DNA of 64,000 nt, from positions 62,001 to 126,000 of the forward strand of contig JBPWQW010000005.1 of the NCBI GenBank assembly GCA_051814705.1. The letters run 5' to 3'. Source of the DNA: Geojedonia sp051814705 (GTDB taxonomy: Bacteria; Bacteroidota; Bacteroidia; Flavobacteriales; Flavobacteriaceae). How positions within the stretch are numbered: the first letter of the stretch is position 1; each line of letters starts with the position of its first letter. The notes beneath the pieces were generated by a model. It was given only the letters and a program-made list of their open reading frames with translations. It was not told the DNA's origin and searched no databases. Position numbers and translations under genes: made by a program. Of this stretch, positions 8,235-16,633 are shown piece by piece.

Positions 8235-8876
8235 TTGAAAGATACTTTTAAACATAAAGGCCTAAGGCAACAACTTGTAGAAGTGGTTAGAGCCAAGGGT
8301 ATTACCGATGAAAACGTGTTGCATGCCCTGGGCAAAGTACCAAGACATTTATTTATGGACTCTGGCTTTTTAGACCACGCCTATCAAGATAAGGCCTTTC
8401 CTATTGCTGCCGACCAAACCATTTCGCAACCTTATACGGTGGCTTTTCAAACGGAATTGTTACAGGTAAAAAAAGGCGATAAAATCTTAGAAATTGGCAC
8501 CGGCAGTGGCTATCAAGCTGCCGTATTGTGCGAAATGGGGGCGAGGGTGTACAGTATCGAACGCCAATTGGAGTTGTTTAAATCGACCAGCAAATTTTTG
8601 CCTAAACTAGGATATAGAGTCAAAAAGCTCATTTTTGGAGACGGTTATAAAGGCTTAAAGGAAGAGGCTCCTTTTGACGGTATCATCGTTACAGCGGGAG
8701 CGCCATTTGTACCAAAACCTTTGTTGAGCCAACTTAAAATAGGAGGCCGTTTGGTCATCCCAGTTGGCGATGTTGTGCAGGTCATGACCTTGTTTATCCG
8801 AAATGGAAGCAAGGATTTTGAACAGCACGAGTTGGGTGAATTTAGGTTTGTGCCACTTTTGGAAGACAAGAATTAA
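8235..8876 (+). CDS. pcm: Protein-L-isoaspartate O-methyltransferase
   Basis: 213 residues with the PCMT fold: QTISQPYTVA (61-70), SAM motif I LEIGTGSGYQAAVL (about 86-97), and the later VTAGAPFVPKPLL and GGRLVIPVGD stretches. It methylates isoaspartyl residues in aged proteins using S-adenosylmethionine, starting their repair. Translation is assigned to TTG at 8235, the only start giving the family N-terminus (KDTFKHKGLRQQL). It is the first plus-strand gene and lies divergent from the Gfo/Idh gene, with 176 bases between them. Confidence 0.95.
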   Translation: MKDTFKHKGLRQQLVEVVRAKGITDENVLHALGKVPRHLFMDSGFLDHAYQDKAFPIAADQTISQPYTVAFQTELLQVKKGDKILEIGTGSGYQAAVLCEMGARVYSIERQLELFKSTSKFLPKLGYRVKKLIFGDGYKGLKEEAPFDGIIVTAGAPFVPKPLLSQLKIGGRLVIPVGDVVQVMTLFIRNGSKDFEQHELGEFRFVPLLEDKN

Positions 8877-8931
8877 AGACGCAGAGAGACTTTAATTTAA
8901 TAAAAAAGGTTGTTTTTTGACTCAGTTCTTT

Positions 8932-8945
8932 GTTGGCGGTAGTTA
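8932..8945. repeat. Terminal inverted repeat, left copy
   Basis: GTTGGCGGTAGTTA, ending on the stop codon of the AAA ATPase gene. Its first ten bases are the exact reverse complement of TACCGCCAAC at 11524-11533 on the other side of that gene. Over 14 bases there is one mismatch. Confidence 0.6.
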
Positions 8946-11513
8946 TTCTCTTTTTTTAAATTCTAATATCCAATCTCTCACATCTTCCAAGTCCTTTTTC
9001 AAATCATGTGGGTCAATAGGTTTTGTCGGTAGAACAGCAGATTGAGAGTGTTCATATATTGAATATTTAGTCATCATCTCATCAAGTAGATTTATGTCTT
9101 CTTGATTAATCTTTACTAAAGTATCCAATCGATTCATAGTCTGAATCCCTCTTCGATATCTCAATACTATTTGGTTTAGTAAATCATTTTCAATTATCCG
9201 TTCTAATGTGATTCTAAAGTCACTGCATATTGATTTCGCAATTGGTAAGTATTCAGAAGTCCCAATAGTTTGCAATATTTTTGCTGCACTTGGTAATCGT
9301 TGGTCTATCAAAGTATTTAAAGCTGCTAGAGGTTTTTGTGAGTCCATTAAAGGTCTAGATGGTTGTCCTTTTCCCCAATATTCAGATAAGATTGTTACAT
9401 TCTTTGTTTTGGCACTTTGAGAATTTGCTTCATCATTTAGTAGACTTAAAAAGGATAATCTATGTGTAAAAACAATTACTTGTCTCGCTTTACTTAATTC
9501 AACAATTCTTTTTACAGTATTTTCTTCATAATCTACGTCTAATGATGAAATTGGGTCGTCAAATATAAAAGGTGAATTGTAAGCCTTATTAGATACGTCA
9601 GCTAAAAATGCTGCCAAAGATACAATCCTAAATTCTCCCTCACTTAATACATTTTCAATTTTTTCTGTTAGTATTGAGTTCTTAAGTTTAATTGCATAAT
9701 AAACTTTTCCTTTGGCTGTTTTGGATTTTGTAATTGTTACATTTAGGTTATCAGCACCAAGCTCTTTCAATTCTTTTTCAAAATTTTGAATAAACTCTTT
9801 AGTTACTAAATTTTCAGCTAGGTCAGATTTCTTTGTAGATAAGGCATTTGTACTACATAATGATTTAGCCTTATTTAAATTTGCAAGATTTTTTTTATCT
9901 GAAAGGGCTTTACTTATTGTTTTTTTGTTGTCAACAATCCATTTCTCTGCTTTTAACTCCAAAATTTTATCTTCATTTAGCTTTGTGCCTTTAGAAGTTT
10001 TGGCAGTTTCAAGTCCATTGAGTTTCTTTTTAATAGTTGCTAATTCCTTTTTTAATAATTTCTGAATTTTGTAATCAGTTACTTTTACGAGGTCATTTTC
10101 CTTTTTCGCTTTTTTGAAAGATTCTCTACGTAATTCTAAATTTTCGAATGATTTTTGGATTTTTGTTTTTAAGCCTGAAGAAAGTGAGGATTTGGATAGG
10201 ATAGCTTCTTGTAATTCTTTTTCCCAAAAACATGGTAAATTTTCAATTTTATCTTTGTGGATTTCTGTCAGAACGTTTAATTCTGTGTTGAATTTATTTT
10301 TTATAAATGTTTCGAGAGAATCGAATCGTGTTATTGCATCTATAGAGATTTCTTGTTGACATAACACACATCTTGCATTGTTTTCTGTATTTGGAAATGA
10401 TTTGGTAGGATAAGCCTCTTTATTAGAAAATTCTCTGGCAGCTTCCCAAAGTTCTTTCCATAAGCTCGTTGTAATTCCGTTGATTTTATTGCCTTTTAAT
10501 AGCTTTTCACTATTCTTTATTTGCTTTTGTTTTGAAGCAATATCCTTTTTAATTTTATTAATTTCTCTAAACTCTTTTAGACTTAATTGATTAACTAATG
10601 ATTGGTTTTTATTGATAATCTTCTCTATGCTATCAGATTGATTTTTTAAAGAGAGAAATAAATCAGAATTCTTGCTATTTACAAGTTGTACTTCAAGGCT
10701 TGTTTGTTGTTTCTCTTTCGTTTTATTCCAAATAGTTTTTTTTAAATCATTATCGAACTCTTTAGTATTTGATAACGAATTATATTTTTTGAAGATTGAT
10801 GTGCTTTCAAGGTTAATAGGAAAACTAGGAAGAGAGGGGGAAAGTTTATTGATTTTTTCAATAACAATATTGTTAACTTTATCCGAAGTATCAGATAAAT
10901 AAGTTAGAAACTTAAGAATAGGTGGTTCATAAGTAACTTCGTTATTTTCCATTACATAACTAATTCCAGAAGATGTATCGAAAATGTCAATAGTTTTTAA
11001 GTCATTTTCTATTTGATTTTCAGGTTTCCATTTTATCTTTTCTATTTTACCATTTTTGATTATTTCAAAGTCACATTCTTGACTTTCTTTTCCTTTGAAA
11101 ACATCACATAATAAATCCTCAGTTTTTCTAGCACCACAAGCTTTTTTTAAAATTCTAACATACCCAGATTTACCAGAGCCATTTCTCCCATAAACAATTG
11201 TAATATTATCAGATGAAAGCTCGAGAGGTTCTTTTGGGTTTAAACTATTTATGCCTTTTATGTTTGATAAACTCTTTAATTGAACGGTACCTTTATTTGT
11301 GTTTGTGCCAAAATATGTACTAAAAGCTTTCTTATCAATTTTTGCTTTTCCTTTCTTTGATTTAGCTTCTTGGATACATTTATCAGCTAAATCATTAATT
11401 TCATTTTGCGTGAAAGGGCGGTTGTTTTTAAACAGCAAATTAATAGAAGAAACCAGCCATTCAGGTCGTTTGTCTATCCAAGCTATTGTTTCGTCTATTG
11501 TAGTTTTATTCAT
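8943..11513 (-). CDS. AAA_13-family ATPase, RloC/PrrC-like; candidate anticodon-nuclease defence protein
   Basis: 856 residues. The P-loop is GRNGSGKS (109-116). Two long coiled-coil stretches flank a CVLC motif (Cys382, Cys385), resembling the zinc hook of RloC. The ABC-type head is completed by LSEGEFRIVSLAAFLAD (signature, about 623-639), Walker B FIFDDPISSLD (649-659) and a switch His in VFTHRLSFL. The C-terminal 130 residues contain R767-x3-E771 and H822 (YEHSQ), recalling the Arg-x3-Glu...His triad of the PrrC/RloC anticodon nucleases, although Glu-His spacing is longer. Known RloC proteins cleave tRNA anticodons in response to DNA damage or phage. It is a single gene bounded by inverted repeats, in an accessory interval. 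Alternative: another OLD/SMC-like AAA_13 protein without nuclease activity. Confidence 0.75.
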   Translation of the reverse strand: MNKTTIDETIAWIDKRPEWLVSSINLLFKNNRPFTQNEINDLADKCIQEAKSKKGKAKIDKKAFSTYFGTNTNKGTVQLKSLSNIKGINSLNPKEPLELSSDNITIVYGRNGSGKSGYVRILKKACGARKTEDLLCDVFKGKESQECDFEIIKNGKIEKIKWKPENQIENDLKTIDIFDTSSGISYVMENNEVTYEPPILKFLTYLSDTSDKVNNIVIEKINKLSPSLPSFPINLESTSIFKKYNSLSNTKEFDNDLKKTIWNKTKEKQQTSLEVQLVNSKNSDLFLSLKNQSDSIEKIINKNQSLVNQLSLKEFREINKIKKDIASKQKQIKNSEKLLKGNKINGITTSLWKELWEAAREFSNKEAYPTKSFPNTENNARCVLCQQEISIDAITRFDSLETFIKNKFNTELNVLTEIHKDKIENLPCFWEKELQEAILSKSSLSSGLKTKIQKSFENLELRRESFKKAKKENDLVKVTDYKIQKLLKKELATIKKKLNGLETAKTSKGTKLNEDKILELKAEKWIVDNKKTISKALSDKKNLANLNKAKSLCSTNALSTKKSDLAENLVTKEFIQNFEKELKELGADNLNVTITKSKTAKGKVYYAIKLKNSILTEKIENVLSEGEFRIVSLAAFLADVSNKAYNSPFIFDDPISSLDVDYEENTVKRIVELSKARQVIVFTHRLSFLSLLNDEANSQSAKTKNVTILSEYWGKGQPSRPLMDSQKPLAALNTLIDQRLPSAAKILQTIGTSEYLPIAKSICSDFRITLERIIENDLLNQIVLRYRRGIQTMNRLDTLVKINQEDINLLDEMMTKYSIYEHSQSAVLPTKPIDPHDLKKDLEDVRDWILEFKKRE

Positions 11514-11520
11514 TTTGTTT

Positions 11521-11690
11521 AATTACCGCCAACGGCTATGGCTATGAGTAGTTGCGTGGTTTAGGGTTTAACTTTGCAAGTACGCACCAAACTGAAAATC
11601 CGCGAGCTTGCCTGCGGCAGGCGGGGATTTTCAAAAGTGGGCGAGAACAAGCAATTAATTATAGCCATTGTTGTGCATAGTGCTTTTTAA
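11521..11690. repeat. 170-bp nested palindromic element, gene-cassette-boundary-like
   Basis: It starts with TTACCGCCAAC and ends with CATTGTTGTGCATAGTGC. Three nested inverted repeats are visible: outer ATGGCTATGAGTAGTTGC against GCAATTAATTATAGCCAT, middle GAAAATCC against GGATTTTC (11596-11632), and central GCCTGCGGCAGGC. The whole could fold into one long imperfect hairpin. It separates the AAA ATPase gene from the lipoprotein operon and touches the lipoprotein stop codon. No coding potential was seen. Confidence 0.7.
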
Positions 11691-12712
11691 TTTATTATCT
11701 TAAATGTATCTATAAAATCTAAAAATTTCTTTTCTACATTATTATTGTCTGTAACTTGAAGCATATAACTTTTCATTTTATGATGAAAAAAAACTGCTTT
11801 TGTTGTTCTGTTATCTTGTGTGTTCTCATAATAAACTGCATCATAATCCTTGTATTTTTTACGACTATTTTTTATTGACATTTCATCAAACTTGGTTTGA
11901 TAATAAACTAAATCGTTTTTATTGTAATCTTCAATTTCTTTATCATTTTTTCCAAACAAAACTTGATCAAAAGAACTCACATTGATATTGTAATCTGTAT
12001 TATTATGATAAACGTGATATGGTTTTGAGTTATCTACCATTCCAGCTTGTTTCATTTGTTGAATTCGTAATTTATCCAACTTTAATTCTCCTTTACATTT
12101 AACCATAAAACCATCTTCTTGAAAAACTTGATAACCTTCTTCAAGTGCTTTATTCTTGTCAAATGAATTTGCAACAGGAATTTTTATTGAATTCGTTTTG
12201 CTTGAAATTGATTTAATACTTTTTGCAATTTCATCAAAAGTGTTATCACTCAAAGTCATTGATTCTATATTGAATTGAGTATCTTTTGACTGAACTACTG
12301 CGAAAGTAATGTAAGAAGTTAGAGTAACTAAACCAGCACCTTTGCCTTTCACATCATTTTTATAAAACGAAATGATTCCTTTTAAATCATTATTTTCAAA
12401 ATTTTCTGTTTTCACTAATCGTTTGTTCTTATAAAGGTCTTTAGTGTCTTGAGCAGAGGAATATTCTTGAATCTCTTTGTTTAAATCTTTAGAATTAGCA
12501 TATTTTGTTTCTATTAATAAAAATGATGTCTCTCCAGATTTCCAAACTTTTCTTCCCTCACTATTTCCATAACTAAAATAGTCAGTTGGTATTTCGATAG
12601 TAAAGTTATCAGTCAGTTCTTTTTTAGAGTATTTTGTTTCCTTTTTTTGGTTACAAGAAAGTATTATAATTGATAATATAATAATTGATAAAATGCGTTT
12701 TAATTGAATCAT
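11687..12712 (-). CDS. Hypothetical lipoprotein
   Basis: 341 residues with a lipoprotein signal (IILSIIILSC, lipidated Cys20). The body seems to hold two PsbP/MOG1-like beta-rich units: an N-terminal one beginning FTIEIPTDYF and a C-terminal one ending MLQVTDNNNVEKKFLDFIDTFKI. No catalytic motif is recognised. It is the last gene of a three-gene run with a DnaJ-domain protein (6-base gap) and a small membrane protein. The run lies between the palindromic element and the DUF5686 gene and looks like accessory DNA. Function unknown. Confidence 0.7.
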   Translation of the reverse strand: MIQLKRILSIIILSIIILSCNQKKETKYSKKELTDNFTIEIPTDYFSYGNSEGRKVWKSGETSFLLIETKYANSKDLNKEIQEYSSAQDTKDLYKNKRLVKTENFENNDLKGIISFYKNDVKGKGAGLVTLTSYITFAVVQSKDTQFNIESMTLSDNTFDEIAKSIKSISSKTNSIKIPVANSFDKNKALEEGYQVFQEDGFMVKCKGELKLDKLRIQQMKQAGMVDNSKPYHVYHNNTDYNINVSSFDQVLFGKNDKEIEDYNKNDLVYYQTKFDEMSIKNSRKKYKDYDAVYYENTQDNRTTKAVFFHHKMKSYMLQVTDNNNVEKKFLDFIDTFKIIN

Positions 12713-12718
12713 ATTTTT

Positions 12719-13225
12719 TTAATTACAAGCTCTAAATAAGAGCATTACTATAAGTCCTGAAATTCCATAATAAATAAACATTTGAAACATTTTAGAGCCA
12801 GCTTGTTTAGTAGCTTCTACACTTAAATCAGCAATCTCTTTGAGTGTTTGTTTTGCTAAATCCACCGCTTGCCTGCGGGCATTTCTCATCCATTTTTCTA
12901 ATGTTTCATCTTCTACTTCATATTCATAACTTCTTGATTTTGTTTTAGAGCTTTCTTCTTTTTCGTATTTCCTTTCTTCTCGTTGATATTGAGTTTGTTC
13001 TTTAAACTCTTTGTATTTTGAATATTCAATATCATATCTTCTTCTTGCATCGCTATCTTTTAATATAAGATAAGCCTCATTAATTTCCTGCATTTTTATA
13101 GTAGTGTCAAAACCAATGTTTTTATCGGGATGCCACTTTAACGCTTGGGTTTTAAACGCAAGTTTTATTTCAGCTTGAGTTGCTGTTTGAAGAATTTCAA
13201 GAATGGAATAATAATCCTTAAACAC
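12719..13225 (-). CDS. Membrane-anchored DnaJ-domain protein
   Basis: 168 residues. An N-terminal J domain spans about 3-65 with the HPD motif in KWHPDKN (32-34) and the DARRRYDIEY end. A charged Lys/Glu-rich linker (70-100) follows, then a basic amphipathic helix and a single C-terminal membrane helix (FIYYGISGLIVMLLF), so the J domain is probably cytoplasmic and tail-anchored. It lacks the Gly/Phe and zinc regions of true DnaJ. J domains stimulate DnaK; the client is unknown. It follows the 71-residue membrane protein by 2 bases. Confidence 0.85.
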   Translation of the reverse strand: MFKDYYSILEILQTATQAEIKLAFKTQALKWHPDKNIGFDTTIKMQEINEAYLILKDSDARRRYDIEYSKYKEFKEQTQYQREERKYEKEESSKTKSRSYEYEVEDETLEKWMRNARRQAVDLAKQTLKEIADLSVEATKQAGSKMFQMFIYYGISGLIVMLLFRACN

Positions 13226-13227
13226 GA

Positions 13228-13443
13228 TTAGTCTCTTTTGTCAAGTTGGTGTTTGTCAGTTTCAGTAATTTCATTTTTTTCAGTAGGTTTTTTCCAAACT
13301 GCTCGAATTCCTGCAACCATTCCAGCAAAAAGAATTAGCCCTAAAATTCCGGGTGTACCACTTCCTTTATTTGCTGCTACGATAACTCCAAATAAGAAAA
13401 TGAATCCAATAATAATTCCGATAGTAACAATGACTTTTGACAT
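13228..13443 (-). CDS. Small two-helix membrane protein
   Basis: 71 residues: an N-terminal hydrophobic helix (VIVTIGIIIGFIFLFGVIVAA), a Gly-rich turn (NKGSGTPG), a second helix (ILGLILFAGMVAGIRAVW), and a short charged tail. The family is not recognised. It is the first gene of the operon with the DnaJ-domain protein and the lipoprotein, with a 2-base gap to the next gene. All three products are membrane-linked, suggesting a common envelope function. The 184 bases upstream, before the DUF5686 stop, hold no gene. Confidence 0.6.
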   Translation of the reverse strand: MSKVIVTIGIIIGFIFLFGVIVAANKGSGTPGILGLILFAGMVAGIRAVWKKPTEKNEITETDKHQLDKRD

Positions 13444-13627
13444 ATTTATAGTTTTGGTTAGTTTGTAAAATTCTAAAATCGTTTTATTTTTTCCTTACGG
13501 TTTTTCGCAATCAACTATGTTATTTAATTTTTCGGTTGTTTCTTAAGCATTATGCCTAACTCGATATACGAGTACCAATTTACTCATAATCCCCTAAACA
13601 TTTCGAAAAAAAAGCGATTTTTCTTAC

Positions 13628-16090
13628 TTAGAAGCTTAAGCCAAAAACAAAGGCATCGTTAATAAAGCCACTCTGGTAAGAGCGTACATAGTCCAGTCGT
13701 AAAAACCTAAATTTCCCCCAACCTATATTATCAATACCAAGGGTGTATTCTTGGTAAGGTTTGGTATCGGGTGTGGCCAAAGTGTGTGCACCAACAATGA
13801 GATTAAAATTTAATGTGTTAAGGAGTGGTATTTTTCCCAAGATATAGCCTCCAAAATTGTGTTCGGCATGAAGTTCCAAATAGGAGGTGTTGCTGCTTAG
13901 TTCGTAATAAGGCAAATTATTGAATACATTTAAGTACGACCCCGAACCCACATGGGTTTGGTTGCCATTAAAGAGTTGGTAGTCCATAAAGGCTATGTCA
14001 TCGGCTTTAAAGAATTTCCCAGCCTTTATAGTGTACTGAAATTTGCCTTTGTTGCCCATATTAAAATCTTGGGTCACTTGGCCTTTAATCTGGTCAAAAT
14101 TATAATCGGATTGTGTAGCCGCAAAGCCTTTTTCGTAGCCCAAAGTGAGGGTGGGATAAGCGTCATTTGGGATGTTGATTTTACTGTCGGGATAGCTTAA
14201 ATAGTGTAGCCCAAAATGGATGCTGGCACTCACATTTAATTTTAAGATGTTATGAACCTCAAAAGGGGCAAGGCCATGGGCGGTGTCGTCCAACGGATTA
14301 TTGCTGGTATATTCCCTGTTGTTTTGTGGATACCAAACTTGGTCGGTAGTATTAAAAAGAGGTGTTCTACGCTCAAAAGACAAATTGGTATGCATTCTGA
14401 AGCCATTAAACAGCTCATTTGAAAAGGCTATTTTGGCAAAGGCTTTATCGTATAGCTTCATATAGTTCTTTTCGGCCAAAAGGGAATAGGCGGTATTCAG
14501 TAAGGTTGAGATCGGTTCGCTCGAATTAAACTGTTCGACTGTCGTACCTCCTGAAAGCGTTAAAAACGGCCGACTAACATTATTGAATTTATAAGTTGCA
14601 GAAAGGGTGCCTCTCAACTTATCGTCACTAAATCCGTAGTTTATATGGGCATTGAGCGAGAGATAGCGCCTAAATTCATCGTAATTTTTACGGTAATGTA
14701 AGCCAATCGTCGCATTCCAACCTTGTACGGTATTGAATTTTAAAGCCGAAATGGGTGAGCTCATCCCCGTATTCCAGTGCTCGTATGAATTACTGAAAGT
14801 ATAACCCGACAGCAAGTTTCCCAGCTTTAATGCATTGTTTTTTCTATCGATGGAATCCAAATAAGTCTCCGATTTTCTAAGCACTTGAAGGCTGTCCTTT
14901 TTGGTATAATCGTTAACTTCTTCAAGGGTTAAGGGCACAGGTCTGGTCTGCTTCCAAAACAGGGAATCCTTTTGGTTGGCTGCTTCAGCAAAGGATACAA
15001 TTTCCCTTCCAAAATCTTTTTTATCCAGATCAGGATTGAATTCATATTGGCTATACACGGCTGTAAATCTGCCGTCTCCTTTAATTCCGAAAAGACCAAA
15101 TTTAAAATCGATACGTTGTGAAATCAGTGCCCAAATAGCATCGCTTTCGGAATACGCGAAGTTTTGTTTTAAGGTGATGACATCGGCAGGCAGGATTTGA
15201 GCCTGTTCGCCCGTAATATCGAGCTCCAAGGCATAAATAGTCCATTGATTTTCCACAATATAAATCATGCCCGAAAAGATGGGGTCTTTGTCCCGTTTGG
15301 GAATAACCCTAACTTTATTGATGAGGTTACCGCGGTCGTCATAAAAAATACCCTCCAGTTTATAACGGTAGTAGTTAAAGGCATAATCGGCAATGGGCGA
15401 AATAATCTGGTTGCCAAGTTCGATGGTATTGTTGTAAAAATTATAATCCACATCCATGGCTGTGTTAAAGCTAAAACCATTATCGTCGCCACTAATTTTT
15501 GATGCGGTAATCTGTTCCTTGAGTTTATTTGGTCTTAAAAATTCCAGTTTTGAAATGGTTTCGGACAAATAAATCACGCCACTTCGTGTGGAATCCAATC
15601 CGCCACCCAAATCGCCAATTTCCTGTCCTAATATGTTTTTAGGTGCATCTTTGATTCGGATCAGTCCACGAGAATAAAAATCAGCTTTATAAGATTGAAT
15701 GCGATTTAAATGTTCCTTGCGTTTGGCAATGGCTTGACGGATAATGTTGTTGGCGGGATTTTCGTTAGCGTGAATTACCACTTCGTCCAAGCTGATCTCT
15801 TCCTCATCTAACACAGCATCCAACACCAAAGGAAAGCTATTGATAGTTACAGTTTTTTTGAGGGTCTTAAATCCCAAATATTGAAAGACAATGGTGTAGG
15901 TTTTGGGCAGGGAGATATTGAGTTCGTAATGACCTTCGTCATTACTGGTTGTTCCAGTAAAGGTGTTTTCAATATAAATGTTGACCGAAGGAAGTGGTTC
16001 TTGTTTACTGTTGGTAATGTTGCCCCTTATTTGTGAAATTCCCGTAAAGCAGTACAAGACACAAAAAGAAGACACGAGAACCTGTTTCAT
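13628..16090 (-). CDS. DUF5686 / carboxypeptidase-like regulatory domain outer-membrane protein
   Basis: 820 residues. A signal peptide (MKQVLVSSFCVLYCFTGISQ) is followed by a carboxypeptidase-D-regulatory-like beta-sandwich (about 21-105: IRGNITNSKQEPLPSVNIYI ... FQYLGFKTLKKTV), as in SusC/TonB-dependent proteins. The long rest fits DUF5686, with many alternating aromatic strands and a C-terminal Phe (VFGLSF), as expected for an outer-membrane beta-barrel. Function is not established; it is probably a surface or assembly-related protein. The start overlaps the smpB stop by 4 bases (ATGA at 16087-16090), so the two are translationally coupled. Confidence 0.85.
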   Translation of the reverse strand: MKQVLVSSFCVLYCFTGISQIRGNITNSKQEPLPSVNIYIENTFTGTTSNDEGHYELNISLPKTYTIVFQYLGFKTLKKTVTINSFPLVLDAVLDEEEISLDEVVIHANENPANNIIRQAIAKRKEHLNRIQSYKADFYSRGLIRIKDAPKNILGQEIGDLGGGLDSTRSGVIYLSETISKLEFLRPNKLKEQITASKISGDDNGFSFNTAMDVDYNFYNNTIELGNQIISPIADYAFNYYRYKLEGIFYDDRGNLINKVRVIPKRDKDPIFSGMIYIVENQWTIYALELDITGEQAQILPADVITLKQNFAYSESDAIWALISQRIDFKFGLFGIKGDGRFTAVYSQYEFNPDLDKKDFGREIVSFAEAANQKDSLFWKQTRPVPLTLEEVNDYTKKDSLQVLRKSETYLDSIDRKNNALKLGNLLSGYTFSNSYEHWNTGMSSPISALKFNTVQGWNATIGLHYRKNYDEFRRYLSLNAHINYGFSDDKLRGTLSATYKFNNVSRPFLTLSGGTTVEQFNSSEPISTLLNTAYSLLAEKNYMKLYDKAFAKIAFSNELFNGFRMHTNLSFERRTPLFNTTDQVWYPQNNREYTSNNPLDDTAHGLAPFEVHNILKLNVSASIHFGLHYLSYPDSKINIPNDAYPTLTLGYEKGFAATQSDYNFDQIKGQVTQDFNMGNKGKFQYTIKAGKFFKADDIAFMDYQLFNGNQTHVGSGSYLNVFNNLPYYELSSNTSYLELHAEHNFGGYILGKIPLLNTLNFNLIVGAHTLATPDTKPYQEYTLGIDNIGWGKFRFLRLDYVRSYQSGFINDAFVFGLSF

Positions 16091-16545
16091 TTGTAGATTT
16101 TCTTGATCCGATCCAAATCCCGCTTGTTGTCCCGGTCTTTCATAGTTTCCCGTTTGTCATAAAGTTTTTTTCCTTTGGCAAGAGCGACGTCCAATTTAGC
16201 CAAACCTTTGTCGTTGATGAACAATTTTAAAGGAATAATGGTCAATCCTTTGGTCTCAACATCTCTTGACAATTTTTTTAATTCACGCTTATTGAGCAAC
16301 AATTTTCGCTCGGCCTTGGGTCTATGGTTGTAGTAATTTCCGAAGGCATACTCTTCAATGGTCATATTGATGGCAAACAATTCACCATTATCGTTAAACT
16401 CACAAAAACTTTCAGAAATAGACGCTTTACTGGCCCTGATGGATTTGATTTCGGTGCCTGTTAAAACAATTCCAGCTGTGTAAACATCCAGGATCTCGTA
16501 CTCAAATCTTGCCTTTTTGTTTTGTATGTTGATCTTCTTTTGCAT
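16087..16545 (-). CDS. smpB: SsrA-binding protein SmpB
   Basis: 152 residues from ATG at 16543-16545; a TTG nine bases upstream is a weaker start. Family features: KARFEYEILDVYTAGIVLTGTEIKSIR, then YYNHRPKAERKLLL, and the basic C-terminal tail KKLYDKRETMKDRDNKRDLDRI. SmpB binds tmRNA and carries it to stalled ribosomes for trans-translation. The tmRNA gene itself is not in this window. The gene overlaps the DUF5686 gene by 4 bases and lies divergent from the DUF6503 lipoprotein gene. Confidence 0.97.
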   Translation of the reverse strand: MQKKINIQNKKARFEYEILDVYTAGIVLTGTEIKSIRASKASISESFCEFNDNGELFAINMTIEEYAFGNYYNHRPKAERKLLLNKRELKKLSRDVETKGLTIIPLKLFINDKGLAKLDVALAKGKKLYDKRETMKDRDNKRDLDRIKKIYK

Positions 16546-16602
16546 GGATGCCAAAGGTATATAATTTAAGATAATTTTTAGACAAGACGGATAAGTATTC
16601 TG

Positions 16603-16610
16603 TAGTTTTG
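16603..16610 (+). promoter_or_regulatory. Candidate -7 box upstream of the DUF6503 gene
   Basis: TAGTTTTG fits TAnnTTTG and lies 24 bases before the ATG. No TTG is found at the usual distance upstream. Confidence 0.45.
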
Positions 16611-16633
16611 CGGTTGACCCAAAAAACCTAATT

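Noticed and set aside
11521..11690. Classical integron attC site
   Set aside because: The ends (TACCGCCAAC, GTTGTGC) do not match the RYYYAAC/GTTRRRY rule and no integron integrase is in the window; kept only as cassette-like palindrome.
12870..12890. CTTGCCTGCGGGCA word as a copy of the palindromic repeat core
   Set aside because: It is in-frame coding sequence of the DnaJ-domain protein, and only a few bases match.
13554..13560. GCCTAAC, fitting the attC core RYYYAAC
   Set aside because: A single 7-base match with no partner GTTRRRY and no palindrome around it is expected by chance.
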